Below, in pieces: positions 1-11,494 of a stretch of DNA of 64,000 bases (position 1 is its first letter; each line of letters starts with the position of its first letter). A program made the translations under genes and the position numbers. The stretch comes from Okapia johnstoni (Eukaryota; Chordata; Mammalia; Artiodactyla; Giraffidae): contig CM044320.1 in assembly GCA_024291935.2 (NCBI GenBank), forward strand, positions 52,146,001-52,210,000, given 5' to 3'. The notes beneath the pieces were generated by a model. It saw nothing but the letters and a program-made list of their open reading frames with translations. It made no database searches and was not told where the DNA came from.

Positions 1-439
1 TAATTGCCTAGATGCTATACAATTTCCAGTGGAGAGAAGAGGCTGCCCAAGGGCTGGGCACAGTGAACACAGCTATTAGCACATCTTGTCAATCTCCCCA
101 AACTGAAGATTCTTCATCATAAATATCACTTTGATATATTATGTCCACTACTACCAACCTAGCCCAGATTTTTGTCACCCCAAGCTTGTCTCTTCCAGGA
201 TCTCTTAATATTTTCCATCATTCACATACACATCAAACAGATCCCCCTCAAACACCACTTTTCTCCTCTGCTGAAGAATCTAGAAAGATTCTCCACTGCC
301 CGTCAAGTCACTGTCATAGCAGCATTCAAAAACAAACCTAGTTATATTCCTCTTTTTCCCTGCCCCCCTTTCCATTCACTGTGGACAGCTTCTTAAAGTT
401 TTCCCTATAAGTTCTGGGCTCTTCCTGCCTTTTTATTTT
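1..439. other. single-copy DNA, no feature recognised
   Basis: AT-rich sequence with short pyrimidine-rich tracts (for example around 340-440). Two short overlapping reading frames at 141-396 have no recognisable motif and look like chance frames. I see no repeat family or regulatory site that I can name. Confidence 0.5.
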
Positions 440-775
440 CTTTTCCCATTCTCCTAACTTTCTCACTTCTTATTCAAACTCCACTCATCTTTCAAGTTCT
501 ACTCCTAAGAAGGCTTCTAGTAACTCCAATCAACATGGATCTCTCTCTTTCCTGTACCACTGAATTGAGGGTGTTGTTAACTGCATGGAGCATTTGACTG
601 TATAATTCTATTTTGTTCTCCATTACAGTTGTGTATGCTTTGTTCCCCTCTCACCACTCCTTGCGTCTAAATACAAGTCTCTTCAGAGAGCAAACCTTGT
701 CACAATCCTAATTTGTATTCCCTACCACATTTATCATGCACTGGAAACACAAGAAACACCTCCTCAATGATTGAC
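440..775 (+). repeat. possible L2 LINE 3' fragment
   Basis: A pyrimidine-rich stretch contains a recognisable L2-style sequence (a run about cramped culture-like 'caagttctactcctaagaagg', then a 'cacatttatcatgcactgg' region). The order is as in the 3' part of L2 on the + strand. It is very diverged, so the call is tentative. Confidence 0.3.
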
Positions 776-1560
776 TGGAAAGAAATCAAAATGATAATTA
801 TAAATAGATATGATACAGTTATTAAAGAATGCTAGAGAGGAACTTACATTGATAATACTTAACTGGCATTAATTTTAAGATATTCTCTATTATAAGTAGC
901 AAACATACATGCATTTCAGATCTCTCATTTCAAACGCACTTCCCCCAAATGAACTCAAAGACTTCTTTATTCAAAGAAGAGTTGGAAACAAAGAACTAAG
1001 CATGGTTCTTAGGTTTCATACCTTCATATTCCAGGGTTATATGGCAGACAGACACTAAGATGCTTTGGATATAATCTCAATCAACCCCAAACCTATCTGC
1101 ACTACTTTGACAAACTCTGCATGGCTGCCCCAAGCTTTCAGACCACTAATAACACAAGAAAAGAGGCTAGGTTCCTCCTGAAGCTACTTAAGGAGGGTGT
1201 GGTGAGGGACCGCAACAGAGGCATCCTTCTTGAATTGTGAACACAGAAAACTCTCACTTGAAAATGTAACTCTGACTCTGAAGGCTGTTTTACATGGCCT
1301 TCTTGATAGATTTCATCCTGCAAATACTTTGAAGTGCAACTACTGCTTTTAACTTTCAATTTAAAAATACAACAACAAACAACTGTTTAGCTCTTCCCAT
1401 TTTTCTCCCTATTTATTTGAGGTCAGCGTTTTTGCACAAAATTTTGTAAGTTAATTTTGAGAAGTGAATTGGAAAGTTTTCAAAGGGAATTGTATGTAAT
1501 GATGTTTTATTGTATTTTTAGAAGTTACTCAATTTCAAAAAAGCTTTTTAAAGTTATTCA
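776..1560. other. single-copy AT-rich DNA
   Basis: No repeat family, splice-flanked unit or long reading frame is recognised. Short A/T tracts occur throughout. The reading frame on the minus strand at 1138-1359 has no family resemblance. Confidence 0.45.
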
Positions 1561-1569
1561 ATTTGAAAG

Positions 1570-2102
1570 TTATTTAATCATCCCTGCCTTGTGATATTCA
1601 CGCTCTTATCTTATCCCCTTTGCTTGAGTGTGAGTGGAACCTATGACTTGGTTTTAACCAATAGACTACGGCAAGGGATGGGGTGTCATTTCCATGTTTA
1701 TGCTACGTAAGATTATAACTTCCGTCTTGCTAGCTAGCTCTCTTTTGCCTTTTCAGCTGGCATGCTCTGATGAAGCAAGTGGCCATTCTGGAGGCTTACG
1801 TGGCAAAGAACTGAGGTGGCCTCCAGCTAACAGTAAGCTAGGAACTGAGGCCCTTATAAACAACCCTCCAGAAACATAACTCTGCCAACAAACACATGAG
1901 CTTAGAAGCAGATTCTTGCCCACTTGATTCCTCAGATAAGATCCTGCCCTGATCAATACCTTGACAGCCCATGAGAGACCTTGATGCAGAGGCTAGCTAA
2001 GCTGTACCCAGATTTCTGACACATCAAAGCTGTGATGTGATCAAGGATGTGTTAAGTCACTAAATTTATAGTAATTTTAGGCAGCAACTGATAACAAATA
2101 TA
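1570..2102 (+). mobile_element. MLT1-type LTR (ERVL-MaLR), probably solo
   Basis: The block has the hallmarks of MLT1 LTRs in order. These are 'accaatagac' followed by a 'gtcatttcc' motif near 1660-1695, a middle part about dying purine-rich gene-like reading frames (1694-1879), and the closing 'gtcactaaattt...gcagcaactgataac' near 2055-2100. MaLR LTRs are old non-autonomous endogenous retrovirus relatives shared by placental mammals. No internal retroviral sequence flanks it, so it is probably a solo LTR. The 61-codon frame beginning at 1694 lies entirely inside it and is not a gene. Exact subfamily not determined. Confidence 0.6.
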
Positions 2103-2391
2103 GGCTGTAAAAGATAATCTGTGTGATTCTTCCTATTTAATATGTACCTGTCAAAAGAACCAATCTTGTTATTCAGATATTCAGTGTGGAATCTCACAAC
2201 ATGGAAACTCATGCAAGCATGCTGGAGAGATTGAGAATATCTTATATAACATCTGGTAGAAGCTTGAAAGTATAGGCAACTATCATGAAGCATTTACATC
2301 ATAACTTTGTTTGAAATCCTGATTCCAGTGTTCAAAAAGTAAAATTTAGAAGAGGCTGGGAACTTGTTTACTTTAAAAGAATCTATATCAG
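2103..2391. other. single-copy DNA between MLT1 LTR and CHR SINE
   Basis: No repeat, gene or regulatory site recognised. The stretch is AT-rich and ends at a 'tatatcag' that is probably the left target-site copy of the following CHR SINE (right copy 'tatgtcag' near 2966-2973). Confidence 0.45.
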
Positions 2392-2964
2392 GGACTTCCC
2401 TGGTGGTGCAGTGGTTAAGAATCTGCCTGCCAATTCAGGGGACACAGGTTCAATCCCTAGTTGGGGAAGATCCCACATGTCACGGAGCAGTTAAGCCTGT
2501 GTACTGCAACTACTGAGGCCCATGCCCATGATCCAAAAACAAGAGAAGCCACTAGGTGAGATAAATGCAGAGAGGAGCATGAAAGCATATACCCTACCAC
2601 ATGTAAAATAAATACCCAATGGAAATTTGCTGTATGACTCAGGGAACTCAACCCAGGGCTCTGTAACAACCTAGAAGGGTGGGAAAGGGTGGGATGCAGG
2701 AGGAAGGTTCAAGAGGGAGGGAATATATGTATACCTATGGCTAATTCATGTTGATGCATGGCAGAAGTGAAACCAATATTGTAAAGCAATTCTCCTTCAA
2801 TTAAAAATACAAAATTTTTTTTCTTAAAGCCACCGCAAAAGAGAAGCCCATGCACCACAACTAGAGAGTAGCCCTCTACGTGCTGCTGCTAGAAAAAAAA
2901 AAAAACCCACACACAGCAAGGAAGACCCAGTGCAGCTAAAAAAAGAAAAAGAAAAAAAAGAGAG
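2392..2964 (+). mobile_element. CHR-type SINE (CHR-2-like), split by an L1
   Basis: The head at 2392-2470 is tRNA-derived, with the start 'gacttccctggtggtgcag' and a B-box-like 'ggttcaatccc'. The CHR body follows ('actactgaggccc', 'agagaagccac'). It is interrupted at about 2553 by an L1 3' end and resumes at about 2827 ('gagaagcccatgcac', 'gaagacccagtgcagc'), ending in an A-rich tail at about 2940-2960. CHR SINEs are shared by cetaceans, hippos and ruminants. They are tRNA-derived and mobilised by LINE enzymes. Confidence 0.8.
2553..2826 (+). mobile_element. 5'-truncated L1 (L1-BT-like) 3' UTR, nested in the CHR SINE
   Basis: Contains the ruminant L1 3' UTR signature. In order: 'aatacccaatggaaatttgc', 'gctctgtaacaacctagaag', a purine-rich tract, 'atatgtatacctatggct' and the terminal 'attgtaaagcaattctcctt' region followed by A-rich sequence. 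It is flanked by 7-bp direct repeats aagccac (2546-2552 and 2827-2833), consistent with target-primed insertion into the CHR SINE. Confidence 0.75.
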
Positions 2965-4140
2965 TATGTCAGATGTCTCTGACAAAGGCCACACATTTTT
3001 AAAGGTGCTAAAACTACATAGCATAACACAAAGGTGAACATTTCATGACTAAGTATATGAATTACATTTGATGTACATTAATTGGTAAACATCTCTGACC
3101 AGATACTCAATGGGAGAGAAAACTGAAGGGTTCAAAAAGCTAAGGAGTGGAGAATTGCTAATTAGAAAAAAATTGTGGTTTCTTTTACAGGTTTACATCT
3201 CACATCACTACATAATTGGCTCTTTGTTATAGTCTGGTTTGTTATTATTTGGCAGCTGGGAGAACCCACAGACATTTTGAATCTTTCTCCCAAGAATTTA
3301 TGATTTATTTGGTGAAACAGCAGTTTCTAGATTTCTGGATTTCATGAATCAAGGGGAAAAAAGTAGCTCGGTGAATAGATGGATTGAATATATTATCATA
3401 GACATTAAGCTTCATTTTGCCAAATTAGGATGTAAAAAACCACAAACAACGTGTTTCACTGTCATTTCATAAGGAAAGGGCAATTTAACTAGAAGTAGTA
3501 AAGCCATAATCTCAAAATAAAACAGAACTTTAATTTCAATAAATCCATCTTTAAGAAAAAATTCATCACATTGTGCATATTTTTCTCTTTTCCTGGTAGT
3601 TCATCACAGCATTTGGGAACCCTGGGCTAACAGAATATACTAAGTGAGCAAAAGCTATGAAAACATTTAACCTTAAGACTACCTACAACACCTCCAAGGA
3701 GGTTTAACTTGTTTAGGAAATTCAAGGTGAACATTTTTTTTATAAAAAAGCCCAGAAGTATAAGTGTCAATAGCAGGTGATTACTGAGTTTACCAAAGGA
3801 TATGTGTTTCTTTCAGCCTCAAAGTACATTCTCAGACTTTTTAAAGCATAGCGATTATCAGGCTCAGATATTATAACAAAATTCTTCCCCATTGCCCCAC
3901 AGGACAAACATGGTTAGACAGATGATCACTGTCTCAGTTGTCTGTTCTTCCAGGAGGACAGGTTCCTGTGACCCAGAAATGACAGTCCAGCCACCACAGT
4001 AGCTGTCTAGAATTGAGGCATGGAAGCTCAAGAAAACAACTTCTGGAGGCCTCCACACCCAAGCCTGAAATGTCAAGTGACAGCAAGCATCACACCCACA
4101 TTTTACACCCCTCCCTAAAGAACTAAACTAAATCCCCACA
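2965..4140. other. single-copy AT-rich DNA
   Basis: No repeat family recognised. A splice-acceptor-like tract ends at about 3190 (ttttacag), but no matching donor follows within 200 bases. The minus-strand reading frame 3864-4076 has no recognisable domain. Confidence 0.45.
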
Positions 4141-4700
4141 GGACCTACAAGCCCCCAGAGATCAACAGACTCTCTGGTGCACTTTGACAGCAGAAGCGCA
4201 TCATGACTTGGGTAGATGTCTCAGCCTCCGACCTGTGAACACATCCATCGGTGAAGGTGCAGACTGCTCAGCCACCAATGCGGATAGGACTTTGGAACAG
4301 ATCACAGAACTTAATCGCAAAGCGCTCAATCCACCCACGGATTTAGTTCCTTTCTCTTTCTTTGGAGGTGACCTCTCGTGGTGCCTCTCTGCTCTCTCAG
4401 ACACCTCGGGGAGCCCCGGCTGAAGGCAGCAGGCGGGCATCTGCTGCGGAAAAGCAGTACCTGAGACGGATGCTGGGGCCAGCGTTAAGCTGACTGGTGC
4501 ACATTAAAATGCAACAGAAGACTGTGTTTGTCACAGTGGCCCTCTCCTGCAGTTGGCTCCTGAGGAATAATAATGGCTTACTGACAGAAGCAGGAACTCT
4601 GCCCCTTGATAACATCGTTGCACTAATGGTTTGAAGTGGCCCCACCGTCGCCTGCATTCGACGGGGAACCGCGGCCATTCACTCTTTCAGGCAGGGTGCT
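4141..4700. other. CpG-enriched single-copy block, possible conserved regulatory DNA
   Basis: I count about twenty CpG dinucleotides between about 4190 and 4680, in a window where most kilobases have only a few outside young SINEs. No transposable element is recognised. Overlapping frames on both strands (4184-4423 plus, 4201-4440 and 4397-4678 minus) probably arise from the higher GC and lack known motifs. This could be a distal regulatory element or a small orphan CpG island; nothing in the sequence identifies a promoter. Confidence 0.35.
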
Positions 4701-6175
4701 GAAAACAGACCATAGCCACGCACAACACCAGCCATTCTGAAAGGCTTAACTCAAGCCTTTTCTGCCATAATTTCCATTGTCCTTCTGCCCCCACTGTTTA
4801 TATAATATGTCTAGGAGTGGGACTGTAAACTAACAGTACATTCAAGAGCCTCAAACAGCAAACACGGTAGCTGAGTTTTCCGGGGAGAAGATTACCAAGC
4901 TTCCTACAGAGGCAGGCACACCAGGGCACACACAGCCACCTGCCTTATTAAAGCTGCCCTTTCCTGGGAAAAGAACATTGCCAGGGAAATAATGAATTAA
5001 TTTGGCATTTCCTTCGGTCTCACTCAGCATGCAGTGTGCTTCCCTAAGCATGAAAACAGCGCATCTTTACAGAAACGTTTCTAAAATGATCTGCCGACTC
5101 ATAGAAAAGATCAATTTGAATAGATTCCATCCCCAAGAGGGCAATTCAATAAGAAAAGTTTTCAACCAAAGTCAAGACAGATTGTCCAACTAGTTTTCAA
5201 GCCCAGCATAGACCATTATCTTCGTCCATATTTCAGCTTTTCGACCCTATCTCGTTCCCTATCTTGCTATGTATACACATGCACACATTTATTTGTAGCT
5301 CTTGGTATCCTGAGAACAAAGCTCTTGCTATGTCAGCATAAAGGCTATTGCTAGTGAAGTTAGAAAAAAGAAAGTGTGCTCCAATATAGCAAATGGAAAC
5401 CTGAAGTTATTGAATGTGACTTTTGCCTGAGAGACTACATTTGGACTGTTGAAAGTGAGACTAAGAAAGATGAAACAGTATTAAAACAGGGTGGGGAGGA
5501 GGGAGGCACTGGTTGGAGGAGGATTGAGAGAGAAAGAGCGAGACTGGTTGAGTAAAATGCTAGCTGGTGAGAACAGCGTTGAAAACACAGAGCTGAGAGA
5601 TGAAAGGCCATACTTAGTGCAGAACAGCCAAAATGGAATTAGACTTTAAAAGTACAACGAGCATATTAAGGGCCAGAAGCCATGCCTTTTGACAAGGAAG
5701 TGACAATTACAAATGGCTAAGGAGACGATGGAAATCCAGAAGTCACGACGTTGGGTTGCTGAGAAGGGAGGCTGGAACACCCCGTATCGAGTACAAGAGG
5801 ACAAAACATACAGCCCAGTAGCACTAGGATGCAGTGAGTGAAAAATCCAACAGCTATGGTTTTTCCTTTTTCTTTCATTTGCAGATCAAGTGTATTTCCC
5901 AGGCTGGTTTTTGCCTGGCTTTCACCACAGAGACCTTACTGCTAGGAAAGCAGAAAGCTAAAAACCCTCTAAGTCCTAATTCCAGTATTCTCTGAATTTT
6001 CTGAGCCAATAACTTATGATACCATAGATACAGGACTTACTTTTGCCATCTTCCATCTCCTAATAAGTGCCTGAGAACAATCTGTCCCAAATAACTTTAA
6101 TACTTACAAAATCAGGAACCATGGCTGGTTAAGTTAGCTCAAAAGGGCCCCATAGTAAGAAGCAGAGTATAAAGT
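4701..6175. other. single-copy DNA
   Basis: No repeat family recognised across this stretch. An acceptor-like pyrimidine tract with tttgcag ends near 5884, but no suitable donor follows. The two reading frames near 4851-5193 lack any recognisable motif. The part around 4980-5160 has the non-repetitive, AT-rich look of constrained non-coding DNA, which only alignment could confirm. Confidence 0.4.
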
Positions 6176-6222
6176 AGTGGTTTCCAAATACGGCTGCCCA
6201 TTAGAATCACCTATTCCAGTGA
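6176..6222 (+). repeat. short hAT-Charlie (MER5A-like) remnant
   Basis: The phrase 'gtggtttccaaatacggctg' followed by 'cattagaatcacct' matches the end of MER5A-like hAT elements, where a terminal 'gtggttctcaaa' precedes 'atcagaatcacct'. Only about 45 bp are left. Confidence 0.4.
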
Positions 6223-7404
6223 TGCAGGTCAAAGGACACAAATTTTCAGTTATCTTGATCTTGGTAATCATTCTATGATATATATATATAATCACATCAG
6301 CTATTCCTCAATAAAGTTTTAAAAAAGAGAAAAAGAAAAAGGAAGACCAGCAGCACACATGCATACAATATCCCCCATTCCAGGCTCTATCCAAGACCAA
6401 GTAAGTGAAAATGTCTGGGGTGAGACAGAAGCATTCTTTTTCTTTTAAGTCTGGGAACTGCCAGTATTGAGAAATCCCTGTGGCCTCATTGACTTTGACC
6501 AGCTCCATACCCCTGGATGGGACTCTCAATGCCATCCTGTCCAAGCCTTTAAATAGTGATCAGTAAACCTTAGAAAGTTGCAGTGACAATGTAGACAGCT
6601 CAGCACCGATCCATCTTCTCACCTAGTAGAGCCACTTTTAGGTACCAATAGAGTCAAGAGCTTGACGATAAAGGCCAACAGAGGTGGTTTCAGAAGGCAA
6701 ACAGCAGATTTAAGTCTACGAGAGAAATCTACCCCTGAAATAAATGTGAGCTTTTATGTCCTTTTACCTAACCTCTTGTATATATCCTTTAAACACTACT
6801 GCAGGTATCATTTTATGGCCCAAAGTGGGGAGGTCCTCTACTCAATTCTGTGGGCTGACAAACAGTAAATGGACTACTGATGCTTTTCCGACCTTTGGGA
6901 TTTTTGCCGTATGTTTAGTATTCTCCCTTAGTGAGAAGTAACCCACTAACAGTCAAGGTTTGCTTTGACCCCACAGGCTTTGTCTTTGTTCTTAGGGACG
7001 AAATTCAGACTATTTTAGTCTTAGACTCCTTTAGAGCCACATTAGAAACTCTATTAACTCTGGGCAGAGAGCAATTCCAAAAATTCCCTTCTTGATTTTT
7101 TTTCTTCATGTCAATTGAAGCCATAAAAGCTGAGGGAGCTCTTTGTTAATGCAAACACACAAAATGATACTAGATATATAATGTTTTCTATATTGTCATA
7201 TATTTGCCACATCATGCACTACAAAGCCTTTTACTACCATAAATTTTTATGACTCCATTCTTTATGAGGATGGTTTTGTCAGTCCTTGCTTTAAAGCTTT
7301 CTTCTGAGTCAAAACTCCATCACCTCTGAAAGCTCTTTAACATAATTTCCTCTGCAACGTTCTCCTTATTTCTTAATTCGTGTAGTTCTCCTGAGTTACT
7401 CTGA
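6223..7404. other. single-copy AT-rich DNA with a short (TA)n
   Basis: A (TA)6-type run lies at about 6280-6291. No repeat family or gene recognised. The reading frames at 6308-6544 (minus) and 6662-6941 (plus) have no known domain. Confidence 0.4.
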
Positions 7405-7580
7405 CATTTCTGCTGCTATATCTATTTTAAAACACTTGCAATAGCCTCCCCAGTGCCCATGGAATGAAGTTCAAGCTCCACTGGCTGCCTTTCCAAATAT
7501 TCCATAATCTGATTTCGATCTTAGTTCCAAGAACTAACTATCCCTAGAACATGCCATGTACTGTGCAGGTGCAATTCCTT
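7405..7580 (+). repeat. L2 LINE 3' fragment
   Basis: Shows the L2 order 'gcaatagcctccccagtgcc', then 'gaatgaagttcaagctccac', then 'ccataatctg'. This matches the L2 3' region in which a 'cttcccatcgcac' stretch precedes 'ataaaatccaaactc' and 'gatctggcc'. + strand, diverged. Confidence 0.5.
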
Positions 7581-7734
7581 AACTCTACAATAGACTGTTG
7601 GGTAAAAGGGTTCCCTTGCTTGATCTTAGGTCATGAGTTCTTAACCTGAAACCTATCCATTCCTTGGGATCCTTAAAAGGATTTGTGAGGTGTACATACC
7701 TCTTGAAATCATTGTACGAAATTGCGCACGCACA

Positions 7735-8150
7735 GAGTAGGCGGGATCCTTGGTGAGTGGACTGAATCACACCTCCTTGTATTCATGTGCCTGTGTAGTT
7801 CCCTCCTGTGACCTTGGTAAAGCTTTGTGATCTACTTGAACTAACAGAATTTGGAGGAAGTGTCAGTGTTGAGATCTGGTCTTAAGATTTTAAGGCTTGA
7901 GAAAAGCCAGTCACCTGTAAAAATTCCTGTGACTCTGAGACCACCAGACTGTTGGAAGTCCAAGCAGTCACATGGAGGGGCCCCTGAGGAAGACAACTGA
8001 AGCAAATGACCAAAACTACCACCAGCTTCCAGCCATGTGAATGAGGCCGTTTTGGAAATCCTGGCTCACCAGTGTCCCAGCTGATACCAGATGAATCAGA
8101 AGAATCACCTATCAATGCGCCCAATCATGAGAAATTTTTCAAAAACAAAA
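7735..8150 (+). mobile_element. MLT1-type LTR (ERVL-MaLR)
   Basis: The 3' half resembles MLT1 LTRs: 'ccagcttccagccatgtgaatgaggc', then a 'ttggaaatcctggctcacc' equivalent, then 'cagctgataccagatg'. Upstream, 'cctgtgaccttggtaaagc' fits a diverged 5' part. The 106-codon frame 8072-8392 starts inside this LTR and runs through a simple repeat, so it is not a gene. Confidence 0.45.
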
Positions 8151-8254
8151 ACTGTTGTTTGGGGGTGGTTTCTTCCACAGTAATAGACAATACAACAGAA
8201 GATACGTGGGTGCAGATTTTTCTGGGAAAAGGATTTAGGTTCTCAAAGGAATTA

Positions 8255-8373
8255 GTGCTACAAGTTAACTATCTTTATATGAGGAGGTCCCTGGAAAGCA
8301 TTAAAAATAGTACCAGCCATATGGTAAACACTCAGGAAGCCTTTAGCTATTATTATTATGATGATGATGATGT
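8255..8373 (+). repeat. MIR-like tail ending in (TAT)n(GAT)n microsatellite
   Basis: 'taccagccatatggtaaacactcagg' followed by 'agctattattattatgatgatgatgatg' resembles the 3' end of MIR, where 'cacatagtaggcgctcaataaatg' precedes 'agctattattat'. The trinucleotide run occupies about 8346-8372. Confidence 0.45.
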
Positions 8374-9183
8374 AGCCAACTGTCCATTCTAAATATTTCA
8401 AGGAAGAATTTCAGGAAGGCAAGTCATCACTATGGTTGAGAGAGAAGCAAAAATTATCATAAAAAAGAAGCGAAAACAAAAATCTGGGCATTAAATCTGA
8501 TGGGTGAGTAAAAAATAGGATTAAGCAGCCCTGAGTCAGGAAATTAAAAAATCGAGTGAGCAAAGTTTGAAAAGATCATATGGGAAAGTTCAAGATTTAG
8601 CTTGAATAGAAAGTGTGCACTAAGAATCCCCCTTGCCCCCCTCTATGTGAAGTACTGAACTTCCTCCGGGACTATTTTGAACTGATCAGCTTGGAGTAAA
8701 GGCTCTAGGATGGAAGGAAGGAACTAGGATGGGTGAAGATGGGGCTGCCTTTTGGATGGAGAGGAGGTAAGTTGCAGGAATGCATGTTCACCAGCCTCTA
8801 CATTTTCAGGAAGGCTCAGTAAGGTCACTCTCCTTGAGTGACCAGGGATGGGAAGGGTATTGAGGAGACTGGTGAAGGTTCCAAATATCCATCATGGGAA
8901 CAGAGAAAGCTGCCATCCAGAAATGAGTGAAATGATGGCCAGGCAGCACGGAGGGCTCAATGGTAGTTGTGGGGCTTAGAATGAACTATAGGTCACTGCT
9001 CATAAATGGACATCTCACCAGAATCCTTCTTTGATTTGCAAAAATGATAAACAGGCAGTAATCTGTATCTGGAAATTATGGGTGGAAGCAGGATGGCCCT
9101 TTGCCAACACTGTTGTCAGGAAGAACTGGACACTGGGTTGGAGAGCAACCCACATGACCATCGAAGTCCCTCTTTGCACAAGG
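8374..9183. other. single-copy DNA
   Basis: No repeat family recognised. A donor-like gaggtaagt at about 8764-8772 has no convincing acceptor within 200 bases upstream. Confidence 0.4.
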
Positions 9184-9350
9184 ACTTCCTAGCATCTGCT
9201 GGCTTCTTGACGCTGGGCAGATTACTTAGCCATTCTGTGCTTTAGTCTCCTCATTTGGAGACTCAGATGACTGCTTTCGAGGATTCCATAAAAATCATGC
9301 ATTTAAAGGACTTGTTACAATGTTAGCTATTATTAGTATTGTTATTCCAT
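9184..9350 (+). repeat. MIR SINE
   Basis: Has the MIR order 'gctgggcagattacttagcc', then 'ctgtgctttagtctcctcatttgg', then the tail 'gttacaatgttagctattatt'. This corresponds to the MIR core ('gggcaagtcacttaacc', 'cctcagtttcctcatctg') and 3' end. + strand, strongly diverged as expected for a pan-mammalian family. Confidence 0.65.
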
Positions 9351-9782
9351 AAACCAAATGTAGTAGTGTCTTTTCCTTTTGAAGACTCAAGTCCTATTCT
9401 TTGGAACATCTTGTAAATTTTATATCTCTCCATTATTAAGCACATCCAAAGATTGTTCCTTTAAAATAGAAACACTCATCTCTGTGCTTACATATTCATA
9501 TAGTAGTTTCCACAGATACTGTCATCCAAAGCTACTGGAATTTGTTGTCAAAAGTTATGTCCAGCTTTATACATTTATTCTTGGAATTTCCCATCCACAC
9601 CGATAGAGTTGCATTCTAGTATGATTTCTCCAGTCAGCCAATGATGTTTCCCTTTCCTTTGGGGATGAAGTGATCATACACACAGACAGACAGACACACA
9701 AACACACATACCTTGAAGAGTTTGAATAAGAGAATTCATATAGTGTAAAAGTCAATGAATATAAAATCTCACCAGGCTAGCT
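9351..9782. other. single-copy DNA with a short CA/CAGA tract
   Basis: An imperfect CACAGACAGACAGACACA tract lies at about 9678-9706. No gene or repeat family recognised. The reading frame 9379-9606 has no known domain. Confidence 0.4.
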
Positions 9783-10345
9783 GTGATGGTTAATTTCATG
9801 TGTCAATGTGGCTGCAATACGTAGCCCAGCTATTTGGTAAAACATTATTCTCGATGGTTCTGGAATGGGGGTAGTGGATGAGATTTACATTTAAGTCTGT
9901 GGACTTTGAGTAAAACATATTGCCCTTCCAATATGGATGGGCCTCATCCAACCAATTGAAGGAATGTATACTACAAATGACTGAATTCCTCCAAACAAGA
10001 GAGAATTTTGCCAGTAGATGGCCTTCAGACTTTGTCTGCAACATTAGTTTGTGTCTCCAAACTGCCAGCTCATCCAGCAGATTTTGTATTTGATGGTCTT
10101 CATAATCATCTGATGGAGAAGGCAATGGCAACCCACTCCAGTACTTTTGCCTGGAGAATCCCATGGATGGAGGAGCCTGGTGGGCTGCCGTCCATAGGGT
10201 CGCAAAGAGTCGGACACGACTGACGCGACGCAGCAGCAGCAGCAGCGTAATCACCTGAGCCAGTTCCATAAAACAGATCTCTCCATATACATACACACGC
10301 ATCCTATTGGTTCTGTTTCTCTGGAAAACCCTGACTAGTACACTA
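9783..10345 (+). mobile_element. old mammalian interspersed repeat, copy 1 (family uncertain), split by a BOV-A unit
   Basis: The block opens with 'gatggttaatttcatgtgtcaa' and ends with 'ggttctgtttctctgg' plus 'aaaccctgactagtac'. This matches a well-known placental-wide repeat. The middle has 'tctgtggactttgagtaaaac' and 'gatgggcctcatccaaccaa'. A second copy with the same order is at 58,211-59,200. A BOV-A SINE interrupts it at 10,114-10,247. I do not recall its Repbase name with confidence. The 168-codon minus-strand frame 9796-10302 spans this repeat and the SINE, so it is an artefact. Confidence 0.6.
10114..10247 (+). mobile_element. BOV-A SINE unit (half of BOV-A2) with (CAG)n tail
   Basis: Begins 'ggagaaggcaatggcaaccc' and runs through 'cctggagaatcccatgg' and 'gtcggacacgactg' to a CAG-repeat tail (10,230-10,246). 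It is flanked by near-identical 11-bp direct repeats taatcatctga (10,103-10,113) and taatcacctga (10,248-10,258). BOV-A units derive from the BovB 3' end and are mobilised by BovB. Confidence 0.85.
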
Positions 10346-11494
10346 GTTATTTCTGATGTTCTCCTGATGGGCCACTTGAGAGCTGAACATGATCAAAGCT
10401 TATTTAATGGAGACTTAACTGGTAACAATATATGGCATACCCTTGGCCCCAAATTCTTTTTTGACTGTGAATTTATGGAAATATGGAAACATTTCCTCAG
10501 GAAATCATGGGGGATTTTAAAAGGCATTAAATCAAATGATGCCCTTTGTGTTTGTGAATTTTACTCTTCTATGGCAGCACCATTCTGTCTATCAGATTGT
10601 GGAATGCTTTACCTCTACAATGATAGACTTGGGTTCTTGTAAAATCTACATTTTGCCCAAGGCTTTTTATAAGCATAGCAAAATATGCCATCTCAGAGAT
10701 AATATTCTTTCCACGTCACCCATATCTGAGGGCCTCTGGTTTCCATGCTAGCTAGCATTTCTCTCATACTTCAGGCAATACAACTCTCTGTGTTATTTGT
10801 CAGAAAGGCTCCATCACACATATACAGAAATCATTTGCCTTAGCGACAAATGCAGTGAACAGTATGCTGTAAATAGAAATGGCTCCTATCCATTCTTTCT
10901 GTTCCATTTCAGATAATAATGACTTTCTGTCTACCCTTTAAATGAATATTTCTTGACTTAAGATACATTTTTTTTTAAATCACTAAAAAACAAAGTGATA
11001 ATTATTCATCTAATTTTAATCTCCCATCATGCCTTGGTTTAATGACAGATTACTCTTTCACTATATTTGCTCATTATCTTCTACTTCTGTCCTTCCATAT
11101 TTGCTGTTATTGGTCTTTGTCAGTTTCTGTTTTGCTGCTCTTACCTTCTCCCTTTTCTCAGACCTCTCCTGTTTTTTGGCTCAACTACAAATAGCATATA
11201 GCATTCCATTGTTTTTAAATTCAGCTTTTGTCCACTGAAGCTCTCTCCCCTAGTTGTGAAAATATCACCTCTTCAAATTATACTCCCACCAGTAATTTTA
11301 TTCCCCATTCCTTAGATAACAATTTCTTATTATCTCCTTTCTTCATAGTCTTTTTCTTAGTAGTTGAGAAAATTAGAAAAAGTCAGCTAAACAACGATTA
11401 TTTCTAGCTGTTCATTATCATTCCTTATAATTATTAATTGCAGGAGATGTGGATTCTGAGTAATATGATCCATTTCTAGTTGTAGGATCACCAA
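10346..11494. other. single-copy AT-rich DNA
   Basis: No repeat family recognised. A strong acceptor-like pyrimidine tract ends at about 10,913 (ccatttcag) but no donor follows. The reading frames at 10,307-10,751 and 11,029-11,238 have no known domain. Confidence 0.4.

Noticed and set aside
5854..5884. Very strong splice-acceptor-like tract (tttcatttgcag)
   Set aside because: No plausible donor within 250 bases and no open frame of interest.
8072..8392. 106-codon + frame ending in poly-Tyr and poly-Asp
   Set aside because: Starts in an MLT1 LTR and ends in a trinucleotide microsatellite.
9796..10302. 168-codon minus-strand frame, the longest in the window
   Set aside because: It runs across an old interspersed repeat and the reverse of a BOV-A SINE ('LLLLRRVSRVRLFATLWTAA' is the typical antisense BOV-A translation). 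Not a gene.
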